Assembly: GCF_022869785.1 (NCBI RefSeq)
Contig: NZ_CP094997.1
Span: 4,154,001-4,218,000 of the forward strand
Reading direction: 5' to 3'
DNA: 64,000 nt
Source: Dyadobacter chenwenxiniae
GTDB lineage: Bacteria > Bacteroidota > Bacteroidia > Cytophagales > Spirosomataceae
The notes under the pieces were generated by a model. That model saw only the letters and a program-made list of their open reading frames with translations, was not told where the DNA came from and ran no database searches. Each line of letters opens with the position of its first letter. Position 1 is the first letter of the stretch. This document shows, one piece after another, positions 39,582-50,900 of the stretch. The position numbers and the translations under genes are program-made.

Positions 39582-42500
39582 ATGAAAAAAGTTCTGCTAT
39601 TAGCAATGTTTTGCTTGCTTAGCACATGGATGTCCGTTTACGGGCAGAGTGTTCAGGTCACCGGAAAAGTCACAACGGACGGGGATGCTTCTCCGCTGCC
39701 AGGCGCAACGGTGCAGATTAAAGGTTCGACTGTGGGGACGCAAACGGACGCGGATGGTAATTACACCATTAGTGCGCCTTCTTCAGCATCTGTGATTGTA
39801 TTTAGTTTTGTGGGCATGACGGCGCAAGAAGTGACTGTGGGCAGCCAAAGCGTCATTGACGTGAGCATGCTAAGTGATACCAGGAGTTTGAGTGAAGTGG
39901 TTGTGACAGGTTTCGGATCGCAAATCAAGCGCGACCTTACTGGTAACATTGCCCAGGTCAAAGGGACAGAAATCCAAAATATGCCCGTAGCAAGTGTGGA
40001 CGCTGCATTGCAGGGACGTGCGGCTGGCGTATATGTAAATAGTGGATCCGGTAAGCTGGGGCAAGCGATCAATGTCAGGATACGTGGAAATTCTTCCATC
40101 AGCGCAAGCAGCCAGCCGCTGTATGTAGTGGATGGGATGCCTATCACGACTGCGGACCAGAGCAACAGCGACGGCGGGGCAACTAACCCGTTGTCTGATA
40201 TCAACTCTAACGACATTGAATCCATTGAAATTCTGAAAGATGCTTCGGCGGGCGCTATTTACGGTTCTCGCGCTGCAAATGGTGTTGTTCTGATCACGAC
40301 AAAACGTGGTAAGGCGGGAAAAACGAATGTGAGCATCAATTATCAGCTCGGTACTTCGGAAGCCACACGACGTGTGAAATTCTTGAATGCAGAACAATAC
40401 GTGAAATTTTACACCGCTGCAGCACTGAATAGCGATCGGATCGACGAGATTGATCCAAGCGATCCGGAATCAAGCACAGCTTATTTGCTCGACCGGCTTG
40501 ACTATTACAGCTTAGGAACCGCTAATACGCCTCAGCAAAAGGATTATCCATGGCAAGATCAGGCGTTCAGTAAAGGCGCCATGCAACAGCTTGACTTTCA
40601 GCTGAACGGCGGAAGCGAAAAGACGAAATTCTTTCTTTCGGGCCAATATTTAGATCAAAAGGGAACCATTATCGGTAACAAGCTGGACAGACTTTCCACC
40701 CGTATGAACCTGGACCACCAGGCATATGATTGGTTGCAGATAGGATTATCAATGGGTTTGGCGAGAACCGTTAACAAGCGCCTGCCGGGGGATAACTCAT
40801 TCTCTAACCCGCTACAAATGGCCGCATTAACACCGCTGACGCCCTTTACCGACCCGGAAACCGGCCTGCCGATCGGAACGCCTCCTGGTGATGTGAACCT
40901 TCCGCTGTATTTCAACCCGATGATTACGGTCAACTATGCAAGCTTTACGGCGACATCATTCCGTAACCTGACGAATGCTTATGCACAAATCAACCTTTTG
41001 CCTTCCCTCAGATTCCGGAGCGAACTCGGCATTGATTTGTTGAACCAGAACGAAGAAAGCTATTATCAGAGCCAGAACATACGGAATATCGATCAGGCGA
41101 CGAATGGTTTGGGAGAAAACTTTGGAACATTTGTAACGAATTACAATACCAACAACTTCCTGACCTACGACAAAACCTTTGATGTACACGCTTTAAGCGC
41201 GACACTTGGGATGTCGTACCAGGAATCGCAAACCAGGATAAGCTCAACAGAGGGAACGCAATTCCCTTCCAATTCCTATAAAAAAATTGCAAGTGCGGCT
41301 ACCAAATCGGATGGAAGTTCGAGTGAAACCAACTACCGTTTCCTTTCCTACTTCCTGCGCTTGAACTACAAATTTTCGGACAAATATCTTCTGGCAGCCA
41401 GCGCGCGTATCGACGGTTCTTCCCGATTTGGCGCGAACTCCCGCTACGGATTTTTTCCTTCCGTATCGGCCGGATGGGTTTTAACGGAGGAAGCTTTTTT
41501 GAAAAACAATAATACGCTTAGCTTTCTTAAACTAAGAGGAAGCTATGGTACGACCGGCAACTCTGAAATCGGTGATTTCCCGCAACTCGGGCTGTTTTCA
41601 GGAGATGCAGGTTATGCAGGCGCAGCCGGCCAGCGTCCTTCACAGCTTGCTAATCCTAACTTGAAATGGGAAACAACGAATCAGGCGGATTTCGGTCTGG
41701 ATTTCGGATTATTCAATAACCGTATCAACGGTGAAATTGACTATTATGTCAAAAAAACCAATGGTCTGCTGCTTGAAGTCAATGTTCCTGCCACGTCCGG
41801 TTTCGCCGTGCGGATAGACAACGTGGGCAAGCTGGAAAACAAGGGAGTTGAATTTGTTTTGAACACCCAAAACATTGTGGGCAAATTCAAATGGAACACT
41901 TCATTGAACATTGCTAACAACAAAAATAAGGTTACCGACATTCAGGGACAGATTATTGAAGGTGGTATCCGCAGCATGAGCCGCGTGATGGAAGGTCAGC
42001 CGGTGGGTGTGTTTTACACGGTTGAATATGCAGGGGTTGACAGGGCCAATGGGGATGCGCTCTTTTATAAAAACACGGAGGAAAATGGGAACATCGACAG
42101 ATCCACTGTTTCTAACTACAACAGTGCACGCCGAGTGGTTGCAGGAAATCCTAACCCAAAATTTGTGGGCGGGATCACGAACACATTCGCTTTCAAAGGA
42201 TTTGACCTGAATGTATTTTTCAATGGTGTTGCCGGCAATAAGATCAATTTCTACGGCGTAGGCCAATATTCCTCGGCCAACGGAATTTATGAGGATAACC
42301 AAACAGCCGACCAGCTCAATTCCTGGACTGCGGAGAACCCGGACACCGATGTTCCAGAGGCGCGTTTTTACCAAGGAAATGGTAACCAGGCTTCCACACG
42401 TTACATTTATGATGGGTCGTATCTGCGTTTGAGATCCATGACATTGGGTTATAACCTGCCATCCAGCGTAACGAACCGCCTGAAAATGGATCGCGTGCGC

Positions 42501-42671
42501 CTTTATGTGTCCGCCATGAACCTGGCAACCATTACAAATTATAAAGGATGGGACCCCGAAGTGAACACCGATGACATTTCCGAAAGGGATTTGAAATTTG
42601 CGCTTGGAAACGACTTTTACACCGCTCCGCAGCCACGGACGATATTATTCGGCGTCAACATCGGCTTCTAA
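39582..42671 (+). CDS. SusC/RagA-family TonB-linked outer membrane protein
   Basis: A 1029-residue outer-membrane importer. Order: signal peptide (first 21 residues), carboxypeptidase-regulatory-like domain at about 24-100 (VTGKVTTDGDASPLPGATVQIKG), plug at about 110-230 (LQGRAAGVYVNSGSGKLGQ, VDGMPITT, IEILKDASAGAIYGSRAANGVVLITTKRGK), then the barrel. It pairs with the SusD-like lipoprotein directly downstream to bind and import oligosaccharides or peptides. No glycosidase, peptidase or regulator is next to this pair, so its substrate is not predictable. A promoter with a 20-bp palindrome precedes it. Confidence 0.95.
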   Translation: MKKVLLLAMFCLLSTWMSVYGQSVQVTGKVTTDGDASPLPGATVQIKGSTVGTQTDADGNYTISAPSSASVIVFSFVGMTAQEVTVGSQSVIDVSMLSDTRSLSEVVVTGFGSQIKRDLTGNIAQVKGTEIQNMPVASVDAALQGRAAGVYVNSGSGKLGQAINVRIRGNSSISASSQPLYVVDGMPITTADQSNSDGGATNPLSDINSNDIESIEILKDASAGAIYGSRAANGVVLITTKRGKAGKTNVSINYQLGTSEATRRVKFLNAEQYVKFYTAAALNSDRIDEIDPSDPESSTAYLLDRLDYYSLGTANTPQQKDYPWQDQAFSKGAMQQLDFQLNGGSEKTKFFLSGQYLDQKGTIIGNKLDRLSTRMNLDHQAYDWLQIGLSMGLARTVNKRLPGDNSFSNPLQMAALTPLTPFTDPETGLPIGTPPGDVNLPLYFNPMITVNYASFTATSFRNLTNAYAQINLLPSLRFRSELGIDLLNQNEESYYQSQNIRNIDQATNGLGENFGTFVTNYNTNNFLTYDKTFDVHALSATLGMSYQESQTRISSTEGTQFPSNSYKKIASAATKSDGSSSETNYRFLSYFLRLNYKFSDKYLLAASARIDGSSRFGANSRYGFFPSVSAGWVLTEEAFLKNNNTLSFLKLRGSYGTTGNSEIGDFPQLGLFSGDAGYAGAAGQRPSQLANPNLKWETTNQADFGLDFGLFNNRINGEIDYYVKKTNGLLLEVNVPATSGFAVRIDNVGKLENKGVEFVLNTQNIVGKFKWNTSLNIANNKNKVTDIQGQIIEGGIRSMSRVMEGQPVGVFYTVEYAGVDRANGDALFYKNTEENGNIDRSTVSNYNSARRVVAGNPNPKFVGGITNTFAFKGFDLNVFFNGVAGNKINFYGVGQYSSANGIYEDNQTADQLNSWTAENPDTDVPEARFYQGNGNQASTRYIYDGSYLRLRSMTLGYNLPSSVTNRLKMDRVRLYVSAMNLATITNYKGWDPEVNTDDISERDLKFALGNDFYTAPQPRTILFGVNIGF

Positions 42672-42701
42672 TTGCATCTCAGTCATTTAATTGAAAAAAT
42701 C

Positions 42702-44078
42702 ATGAAAAAGAAAATCTTCATATATAGTGTAGCGTTTGCTACCGGATTGTTTTTTACGAGTGCCTGCAACAACAAACTGGACGTTGACCCGACACAAAGC
42801 ATCGACGAAACAGCAGCATTAAGCACGTCAAAGGACGTAGAAGTTACGCTGATCGGCTGCTATGATGCCTTGCAGGACGTTGATGTGTATGGCGGTGCGT
42901 TCCAATATTCATCCGAGCTTTTGGGTAATAACGATGAAATTGCTTTCGGCGGAACATTTCAGAACCTGCTCGAAATCTCGGCGAAACAGTTAACTACGGT
43001 CAATTTAGCTGCTGAACTGACCTGGCGCGACTCATACGTGACTATAAATCGCTGCAACAATGTCTTGTCCGCATTAAGCATTGTGGACGAAGATAAACGT
43101 GCCCGGATTGAGGGTGAAGCCAGATTTATACGCGGATCGGTTTACTTTGATTTGGTAAGATTGTATGCCAAAACATGGGGCGACGGTGATAACGCGACCA
43201 ACCCGGGCGTTCCGTTGGTGCTGGAACCTACCCGCGTGGTGACAGAAGAAAACAAGCTTGCCAGAAATTCAGTTGCAGAAGTGTATGCACAGGTTCTGGA
43301 AGACCTGAATGCTGCTAAATCATTGTTGCCGGAGACCAACACGATTTATGCAAACAAATATGCTGCTTCGGCCCAGCTCTCTCGTGTATATCTGCAACAA
43401 GGAAATTTTGCGCTAGCTCGCGACGAAGCCAATACTGTGATTGGATCGGGCGATTACACTCTTAACAGCACATTTGAATCATTGTTTTACACATTTATAA
43501 ACAATGGTGGTGCAAACCCGAGGGAGTATATTTTCTCTATGATCGTTACGTCACAAGATGGAACGAACGATTTGAATACTTACTTTGGAACAACCGTTGA
43601 CGATATTCCCGGAACTGGCGGCCGCGGCGATATCCGTATTCTGGCCAAACACAGGGCCCTATACGAAGCCGGTGACAAGCGCGGTGCGTTTTTTCTGACG
43701 CCCAACAGCAATACTTATACGCAAAAGCATTTGGACAACCTGGGCAACGTATTGCAGTTCCGTCTGGCGGAAATGTATCTGACACGCGCGGAAGCTAATT
43801 TCCGGCTTGGAACCGTCGTAGGCGCAACACCTTTGGCTGACATTAACCGTATTCGTGTGAGAGCCGGCCTGAAAGCTGCTACCGCAGTAACATTGCCATC
43901 GATCCTGAAAGAACGTCACCTTGAACTTGCATTTGAGGGTCTTGCACTGCATGACGCAAAACGAAACAAGCAAAATGTCGGCACAATTCCTTACAACTCA
44001 CCAAGATTGATTTTCCCGATCCCGCAACGCGAAATTGATGTAAACAAAAAGCTGGTGCAGAACGAAGGCTATAATTAG
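42702..44078 (+). CDS. SusD/RagB-family surface lipoprotein
   Basis: A 458-residue lipoprotein. The signal MKKKIFIYSVAFATGLFFTSAC ends at a lipobox cysteine. The SusD helical repeat fold is supported by GEARFIRGSVYFDLVRLYAKTWG near residues 136-158, the FRLAEMYLTRAEANFRLG segment near 355, and the C-terminal NPRLIFPIPQREIDVN-type ending. It forms the lid on the SusC-like barrel and captures substrate at the surface. I use the ATG at 42702 because the lipoprotein signal begins there; a TTG at 42672 is out of character. Confidence 0.94.
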   Translation: MKKKIFIYSVAFATGLFFTSACNNKLDVDPTQSIDETAALSTSKDVEVTLIGCYDALQDVDVYGGAFQYSSELLGNNDEIAFGGTFQNLLEISAKQLTTVNLAAELTWRDSYVTINRCNNVLSALSIVDEDKRARIEGEARFIRGSVYFDLVRLYAKTWGDGDNATNPGVPLVLEPTRVVTEENKLARNSVAEVYAQVLEDLNAAKSLLPETNTIYANKYAASAQLSRVYLQQGNFALARDEANTVIGSGDYTLNSTFESLFYTFINNGGANPREYIFSMIVTSQDGTNDLNTYFGTTVDDIPGTGGRGDIRILAKHRALYEAGDKRGAFFLTPNSNTYTQKHLDNLGNVLQFRLAEMYLTRAEANFRLGTVVGATPLADINRIRVRAGLKAATAVTLPSILKERHLELAFEGLALHDAKRNKQNVGTIPYNSPRLIFPIPQREIDVNKKLVQNEGYN

Positions 44079-44116
44079 GAGCTAGTTCAAAGAGAATATT
44101 TATTTTTTTACAAAAC

Positions 44117-44148
44117 AAAAAACCACTCCGTTATGGAAGTGGTTTTTT
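44117..44148. terminator. Bidirectional terminator between the two SusCD loci
   Basis: AAAAAACCACT(T/C)CC-type arms pair around a short loop, with six A on one side and six T on the other. It closes the first SusCD pair (plus strand) and the convergent four-gene operon (minus strand). Confidence 0.88.
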
Positions 44149-44180
44149 GTTGATGCTCTTTACGAAAGTGAGTAAACTTC

Positions 44181-45485
44181 TTATTCCCAAGCAATCCAGG
44201 ATTTGGCGTCCTTCGCGCTGACCATATCGTAAGTTGTTTCCGAGGTCTGGATCAAATAATGTCCGCTTGCTTCGAAGAGGAACTTGGCTGATTCAATGGC
44301 TGGTCCTGATGTTGGGAGGTTGCCATAAGTTGCAACCTGTGAAAATACGATTCGTCCGTCACTGGTAAATGTAGGGCGTCCGGCTCCATGTCCATATTCT
44401 AGCGATAACGACTGATTTTCATAAAATAGCGGCCCAAAAATATCAATATCTCCATCAGAAGCAGGCTGGTAAAGGTAGCTGTAATATTGCAAGTCGCCCA
44501 CTTTGAGCGTCTGGACTTTCAAAGCGTCGTCCACACCATTCACATGAAATCCCATCCAAGAGGTCCAATAGCCCCCGGATTCAATAGGTTCCTGCCACCA
44601 TCTCCTCGCGGCTGCAAGATCAACGGACAGCGGTTTTATTGCACCTACGATTGTGCCTTTCACACCTGCTGCGGTAACCCCAACCTGCGCCGCATTCGCA
44701 TTCCAAGTCACATTGGTAAAACCATTGATCGTTTGTGAGCCATTCACAAGCGGGGAAGTAAATGAAACGCCTGCCGCGGTGAAATAATAACTGGTTGTAA
44801 AAGTCCTGGGAACGCTTCCATCCAGCCATGTGAGCTTAATGGTGCGGGTGCTTGGGCTTAGCGTGATTTCATAAGTTACATTTCCCAGCGTAACTCGCTT
44901 AAAGTAAGCCTGATACTTGGTAATGTTGTTAAATAACACGGCGTCTGCCAGGTCCCCTGCAGCATAAGCAGCAACCTGCGCCTGGGTCGCCTTGGTGAGG
45001 ACCAACCTGCTGTTATTTTTCCTGCCAACAAGCGTGATCGACTCTGCTTTGACAGAATCCGGGAAAATGCTGAACTCGAAATCTGACTGCAAACCCAATC
45101 CAGTTTCGCCACCATTTACGCTTTTGTCCGGATCCGCCAGAATGTGGAGATAAGAATAAGTGTCAAAGATCAAAACTGGCGTTTGAACGGCTTTCAGGCG
45201 GTAACTGCTTTCTTTGGATTTAGCAGCAGTCTCGTCAGAAAAGTCCGAATACATCGTTACCCGGTTCTTTTCATCAAATTTGAAATGAAAGCCATACGTG
45301 CCGCCCCCACCCGGGTATATAACTGCATTCCAGCCATAAGGTGCTTCTATAAGCTGTTTTTCGTAAGATGCCAGAGCTGCATTCAAGCGTGCATCCGCCG
45401 TTTCTTCAAAGACAGTGTCGTCCTTATTATCACAAGCAGTGAAAAAAGCGCACAAAAACAGCAGATATAATATGGATTTTTTCAT
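44181..45485 (-). CDS. DUF4302 lipoprotein
   Basis: A 434-residue lipoprotein. The signal MKKSILYLLFLCAFFTAC is followed by a lipobox cysteine and then RLNAALASYEKQLIEAPYGWNAVIYPGGGGTYGFHFKFDEKNRVTMYSDF, the diagnostic start of DUF4302. The biochemical role is not known. Genes of this family occur almost only next to SusCD and putative zinc metallopeptidase genes, as here. It probably sits on the outer surface as an accessory binding protein. It is the last gene of the four-gene operon, 22 nt after the metallopeptidase. I use the ATG at 45483-45485 rather than an in-frame TTG two codons earlier. Confidence 0.88.
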   Translation of the reverse strand: MKKSILYLLFLCAFFTACDNKDDTVFEETADARLNAALASYEKQLIEAPYGWNAVIYPGGGGTYGFHFKFDEKNRVTMYSDFSDETAAKSKESSYRLKAVQTPVLIFDTYSYLHILADPDKSVNGGETGLGLQSDFEFSIFPDSVKAESITLVGRKNNSRLVLTKATQAQVAAYAAGDLADAVLFNNITKYQAYFKRVTLGNVTYEITLSPSTRTIKLTWLDGSVPRTFTTSYYFTAAGVSFTSPLVNGSQTINGFTNVTWNANAAQVGVTAAGVKGTIVGAIKPLSVDLAAARRWWQEPIESGGYWTSWMGFHVNGVDDALKVQTLKVGDLQYYSYLYQPASDGDIDIFGPLFYENQSLSLEYGHGAGRPTFTSDGRIVFSQVATYGNLPTSGPAIESAKFLFEASGHYLIQTSETTYDMVSAKDAKSWIAWE

Positions 45486-45507
45486 CCTCAATAATTTGTA
45501 AATTCAA

Positions 45508-46434
45508 TTAAAATAGCTTGTTCATCGACGTTCTGACCCGTTTTTGCAGGCTGTAAAAATCAATCTTCCAGGTGTTCTTGTAATATGCGACTATGATTGC
45601 CTCTTTCTGCCTTAATGCAGCCTGCGCCTGCGCCTTGGTTGTTCCTCTCGGGCTTGTTCCTTCCGGGATTGCATTGACGAGTTTATCAAAACCAACTTTA
45701 CCTTCCGTCAGCATCATGGCAATCATTTCAACAAAGTCTTCGTCAAAACTGGACGAGCTGTAAGCCGTCACAAACCCATCACGCCGTGCGTCCTCGTCGG
45801 ACCAGTTGATCCAGTTCCCTCCCTGATAAAGTGCCCTGCTAATGTTCTTATATTCAACCGGATAAAGAACCGTTTGGTGTAGAATATGACCAAATTCGTG
45901 ATGGATCGTGTGCAGGAACCAGTCTTTCACAAAGGACGAATCCCGGCCGGCATTATAACCAGGCATTCCTTTGATTTTGAATAAATTTACCCCGAACAAA
46001 ACCACTTTACGGCCGCCTTCCGCAGTTCCCAATGTTACGGAACCCTCTGCATTGTACTCGTTACTGCCAGACAATATGAAGAATTTGGGCGAATATTTAT
46101 TATAAAAAACTTTTCCCGCTTCCTCCACATAAGGCGCCGTCCAAGCCTTTCTGATTGTGCTCAGCAAGGGAATAACCTGCGATTCCTCGGGTGGAACGAG
46201 CGTTTTTGTAATGTTGCCAAACTCGAACTGGTCCCACTTGTATTTGGCCGAAATGTTGTACGGCGTCACGAGGCTGTCCAGGATCCACTTGTCGATCGGG
46301 CCCTGCACCCACTCATCGCCGCCCAGGCCTGGAATCTCCTCCACCTCTCCTATTTCCTCTTCCTTACATCCGCTCAATCCCACACTAAAAATGAGGGCAG
46401 CGAAGAAAAGCGTATATAAATGTTTTCCTATCAT
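45508..46434 (-). CDS. Putative zinc-binding metallopeptidase lipoprotein (Mx1-type)
   Basis: A 308-residue lipoprotein. The signal MIGKHLYTLFFAALIFSVGLSGC ends at the lipobox cysteine. The zinc site is HTIHHEFGHILHQ near residues 183-195, a HExxH core with a third histidine four residues later in the HExxHxxxH style. A later acidic segment SSSFDEDFVEMIAMML may contribute a Glu ligand. It belongs to the SusD-associated putative zinc-binding metallopeptidase family (pfam15890-like). It should cleave protein or glycoprotein at the cell surface, feeding peptides to the SusCD pair in the same operon. Confidence 0.88.
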   Translation of the reverse strand: MIGKHLYTLFFAALIFSVGLSGCKEEEIGEVEEIPGLGGDEWVQGPIDKWILDSLVTPYNISAKYKWDQFEFGNITKTLVPPEESQVIPLLSTIRKAWTAPYVEEAGKVFYNKYSPKFFILSGSNEYNAEGSVTLGTAEGGRKVVLFGVNLFKIKGMPGYNAGRDSSFVKDWFLHTIHHEFGHILHQTVLYPVEYKNISRALYQGGNWINWSDEDARRDGFVTAYSSSSFDEDFVEMIAMMLTEGKVGFDKLVNAIPEGTSPRGTTKAQAQAALRQKEAIIVAYYKNTWKIDFYSLQKRVRTSMNKLF

Positions 46435-46451
46435 GTCTTTTGTTGCTAAGG

Positions 46452-47924
46452 TCAACGTGGATTTTGTGCTATTCCTGCCAGCGTTGCAGATTGCGGAATT
46501 TGTAAAAGCCTTTTCGGATCGGTTGCAGGAACTGTAATGGCCTGGCCAAGAACCGTTTGATGCGTAACCGGAAGTGCGTAACGCTGCATATCAAACCACC
46601 GCATGCCTTCCTGAACAAATTCCACCCTTTTAAATGCAAGAATGGTGTTGATAATGCCGTCGCGCGTATTGGTCGTACCAAAGAAACGTCTCATACTGGC
46701 TGATGTTACTGTGTGTGCGGAGGGATCATAATTTCCAACACGCTTGCTTACGAACAAATTAATGTCCACCAGTGACGCAGCCGTATTGCCCAGGTAAGCA
46801 TTGGCTTCGGCGCGGTTAAAAAGCACTTCTTCCGCTGTAAAAATAGGCAGCATTACATAGGCAGTACCAATATCTGCGTTCACCGACTCTCTTACAAAAT
46901 ACTCATAAAGCTTTGGAATAAAGTAATTATTATCGCCCTGGTAATATAATGGATAGGACCATCTCGGCGAACCATTAATAACACCTGCAGCAGCTGATAT
47001 TTCCAGCCATTTTCCGTAAGTCATTCCATAACGATATTGTGCGACATATCTTCCTACCGTAGAAGCTGTTTCAACAAGCAATAGGTTGGCATTTTGATTT
47101 GCCCTTGCATATATATTCCACAATTCCTGAGGTGAAAGACCTGCATATGTAGTATTCCACGGCCGCAGATTATCTGCAATGCTATTTCCACCAAAGGCTT
47201 CATTTGCATATTGCAACACTTTGGCGTAATCCCTTTTAACTAAATAAAAACGAGAAGCAAAGGCATTTGCAGCGGCGCGATTAAAATGATATTTCGCAAC
47301 CGTATAAGTTCCGTCACTGATAAGAGGCAACCCTTCAAGTAAATCCTGCTCGATCATTTGGTAAACATAAGCAACCGTCTTTCGCTCATAGTTTTTCAAA
47401 ACTACTGTCTCCGGTTCCGTTACATAGGGAATGCCAGGATCTGTGTTCGCCTGTTGCGGATCGAAAAATTTGGAAAAATAACTTACGAGCATAAAGTGTG
47501 CATAAGCCCGCGCCAACAATGCCTCGCCCCGCTGGGCCGTAAACCTCGACGGCTCATCTGATTTGCTGATGATGTCCAAAGCTTGATTCGCAACTGATAT
47601 AGCCCGATAACATTCCGCCCAATACATATCCGGCGAGTCCGACTCTTCCACAGTTGCCTCCACTTCTTGAAAAAGGAAAGAAGCACGGTTTGTTATGTCA
47701 TCCTCACCACGTCCCTTGTCCTCCACATTATCACTCATGGATTCAGCAAAAACCACGTAGCCACCTTGCGGATAAGCCGTTGTTAACAGCTGAGAAACTT
47801 GCGCGGGCGTATTGATCGTCGCCCGGGTGCTATCGGGTTCGGTTGATAGGAAATCCTCGCAGCCCGACAGCAGCAAAACCGGCAGCACGAGAAAGATATT
47901 TTTGTAAAATTTGATCTGATTCAT
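46452..47924 (-). CDS. SusD/RagB-family surface lipoprotein
   Basis: A 490-residue SusD-like lipoprotein. The chosen start is the ATG at 47922-47924, giving signal MNQIKFYKNIFLVLPVLLLSGC with a lipobox cysteine; the upstream extension lacks signal character. Typical segments include GEALLARAYAHFMLVSYFSKFF near residues 107-128, a TETVVLKNYERKTVAYVYQMIEQDL-like helix and VLFNRAEANAYLGN near 370. It pairs with the SusC-like gene 44 nt upstream. Given the metallopeptidase that follows, its ligand is probably a protein or peptide. Confidence 0.92.
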   Translation of the reverse strand: MNQIKFYKNIFLVLPVLLLSGCEDFLSTEPDSTRATINTPAQVSQLLTTAYPQGGYVVFAESMSDNVEDKGRGEDDITNRASFLFQEVEATVEESDSPDMYWAECYRAISVANQALDIISKSDEPSRFTAQRGEALLARAYAHFMLVSYFSKFFDPQQANTDPGIPYVTEPETVVLKNYERKTVAYVYQMIEQDLLEGLPLISDGTYTVAKYHFNRAAANAFASRFYLVKRDYAKVLQYANEAFGGNSIADNLRPWNTTYAGLSPQELWNIYARANQNANLLLVETASTVGRYVAQYRYGMTYGKWLEISAAAGVINGSPRWSYPLYYQGDNNYFIPKLYEYFVRESVNADIGTAYVMLPIFTAEEVLFNRAEANAYLGNTAASLVDINLFVSKRVGNYDPSAHTVTSASMRRFFGTTNTRDGIINTILAFKRVEFVQEGMRWFDMQRYALPVTHQTVLGQAITVPATDPKRLLQIPQSATLAGIAQNPR

Positions 47925-47968
47925 GTTGAAAAACTTAAAATCATCCGTGTTACACATACCAACTGACA

Positions 47969-50900
47969 TTACAATGTAAGTTTCAAAGCCACTGTAAATT
48001 GTTTCTGAATGGGCTGGGCCACTCCACCTGAATTAAAAAATTCCGGGTCCTGTCCTTTCAACTTTTTATCCGCATAAATCAACCATGGATTAATAGACGA
48101 CACTTGAATGCTGGCGCCTTTGAAGCCATATTTTGAAGCAATCACCAGTGGAACCTTATAAGCAAGTGAAACCGATTTGAGTCTGACAAAATCACCTTTC
48201 GCAACGCGCTCTGTTGAATAATTGTAAATGTTATAAGGATAGGTTCCAGTGAGATACTGCAGTTGAAGCTGATCACTGATCGCCGGAACGTTCGTTGACC
48301 CCTGATCAGCGGCTGTCACCCAACGGTCCAAAAACTCTCGCGGCATTGCGTCAAGATCGCTGAATGTGCTTTTGTACAAAGGATTCAAGCGGATTTTGTT
48401 GCCTGCCTGATAAGTTAGAAATACATTCAGGGAAAGATCTTTGTAAGTCAATGTGTTGTTAAAACCACCCGTAATCGGCGGATCAACCGATCCCTCGTAT
48501 TGCAGATAACTGATGTTCTGGTCCTGCAAATATACGTCCGAGCTCACTTCCCCAGTTTCGTTAAGGAAGATAGGCACACCCGTTTTCGGGTCCAGTGAGT
48601 TGTATTTGATTGAAAACAAGCTGCGAACGGGTCTGCCCTGGACGTTAGCGCCTTCTGCTTTTACCAGATCAAAAATGCCTGGATTGTTATCCACATTCGT
48701 GATGTTCGTGCGGGCATAACCAACCGTTATCCGCGAACGGAAGTCCCAGTCTTTATTTTTAAACAAAACCCCATCCAGCGAAAAATCAACACCATAAGAT
48801 TGCATATCCGCATAGTTGGCTACTTTAAAAATTTGTCCGCCAATGCCTGATGTTTTAATTTCATCAATCAGGTCGAAGCTATTTCTGATGTAACCGTCCA
48901 CGCTGAGGTTAATGCGGTTGGCAAAAAATCCAAGGTCCAAGCCAACATTTCCGCTGTAAAGCTTTTCCCATGTCAGCTCGGTGTTTTCAAGAGAAGTCAG
49001 CTGAATCGCCGATTCCTTTTCATCCAAATACGGTCTTTTTGTAATGATGCTTTGAAATAATGCAGCCGAGTTTGTCGCCGGCCCAGTGTCTGCTGATAGC
49101 CCATAGCTGGCACGCAACCGACCCATACTTAGCCATTTGAAGCGTTTGATGAATTCTTCGCGGTCAAAGTTCCAGGAACCTGCAACCGTGTAAGTCGGAA
49201 GCCAGCGCGCGATGGCGGATTTACCAAAACCATTGGAGCCGTCGTAGCGGATGTAACCTGTGAAATTGTATTTATCATCCAATGTATATCCTGCACTGCC
49301 ATAAAATGCTGCGAAGCGTTCATAGTCCATGCGCATTCCGTAATAAGGAAAGTTGGCCTCAATGGTTTGTTTCAAAATACGGTAATCCACAAACGGCGTT
49401 CCGCCTTGCTCATATTGGAAGCCATAACCTGTGTTATTGGAGTTCTGCCTGTTGGTATACTTAATTTCTTGTCCTACAAGCAGATCCACCGCATGACGCT
49501 CACGAAAGGTCTGGTTGAATCTTAAATTATTCCGAACATTATAGAACAACATTTGATCTTCATTCCGGTTGTAAAATCCTCCGCTGGGTAACACAACGAC
49601 AGGATAAGCGTTGGGGACGTCCGGGTCCGTATAAAGATATTTGTTCGCAAGCGCGATCGTAGAGTTATCCGCAGCACGATACGCATTGGCCATATTCGAG
49701 TTTTCGGTTATAATGTGCTCACGGCCGGTTTGAATGTAGCGCAATGCACCCAGGAAATCGTATGTAATGTGGTCTGTGATCTTGTATGACAGATTTCCCT
49801 GCAATTTGATATCAGCCAAATTCAGCTTAATGCGGTTATTGGCAAGCTCGGAGACAATGTTAAACGGTGCAAAATTTCTCCTGAAAAATTCCAGATCTCC
49901 ATTTTCATCATAGGCGGTCAAAGTCCGGCTCGTATTCAGCGCGTAGCTAAATGGATTAATGTCAAAATCGCGGTCAAACTTGCCTTCCACCGGATTACTT
50001 CTCCTGCTCAAAGAACCCGGCGCATCCTGCCGTCTAACAGAAGCAAGGGTAAGCAAGCCCAGGCTCACTTTGTCGGAAAGCTGATAATTGTTTTTGAAGT
50101 TCAATGTATAACGCTTCACCTTGTCAGCAATGGTCCAGCCATTATCATCCAAATAACTCGTTGATACATAAGACTGTGACTTGTCTGTTCCAAATGAAAC
50201 GCTCACAGAATGCTCCTGAATGAAGTTTTGCTTGAAAAGCACATCAAACCAATCTGTGTTGACCTTGGCATATCTTAACAAGAAATCGCGCTTAGCTTCC
50301 GGCGTGTTCGCAATAGGAAAGTTACCTTGATCGTCACCGGTTAAGGAGTTGTAATATTTACCATAAACACCATAATCAGCCTTGGAAAGGACACTTGAAG
50401 TAAGATAACCTTTCCGTTCAAGCTCGCCGAGGACTGACATTTGCTGGGCCGAGTTCATAATGTTGAAATTCCTGTAACTCGGTGTCAGCTGCGTGCTGAA
50501 ATTGCCGGAATATGTAATGACAGGCTTGCCGCTTTTTCCTTTTTTTGTCGTGATTACGATAACCCCATTCATTGCGCGTGCCCCGTATAAAGCGGCTGCG
50601 GCAGCGTCTTTTAGAATGTCAAATGTCTCAATATCATTAGGGTTAAGTCCTGCAACGGCAGAACCAAGCAATGTTGTAGGATCACCGCTGGAAAGCTGAT
50701 CATTGGAAATGTTCACAATATCTTCCTGAACAACGCCATCAATAACCCAAAGCGGCTTATTATCACCATTCAAAGAAGTGGCTCCGCGAATCCGCACTTT
50801 CGGTGCAGCCCCAAATGTTCCGGAAACGTTTTGAACTGAAACGCCGGCCGCCCGTCCTTCCAGCATCCTGCTCACATCGGGCAAACCGTCTATTTTGACG

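Noticed and set aside
39443..39622. 59-codon leader open frame upstream of and overlapping susC
   Set aside because: It spans the predicted promoter and palindrome and has no recognisable product, so the regulatory reading is preferred.
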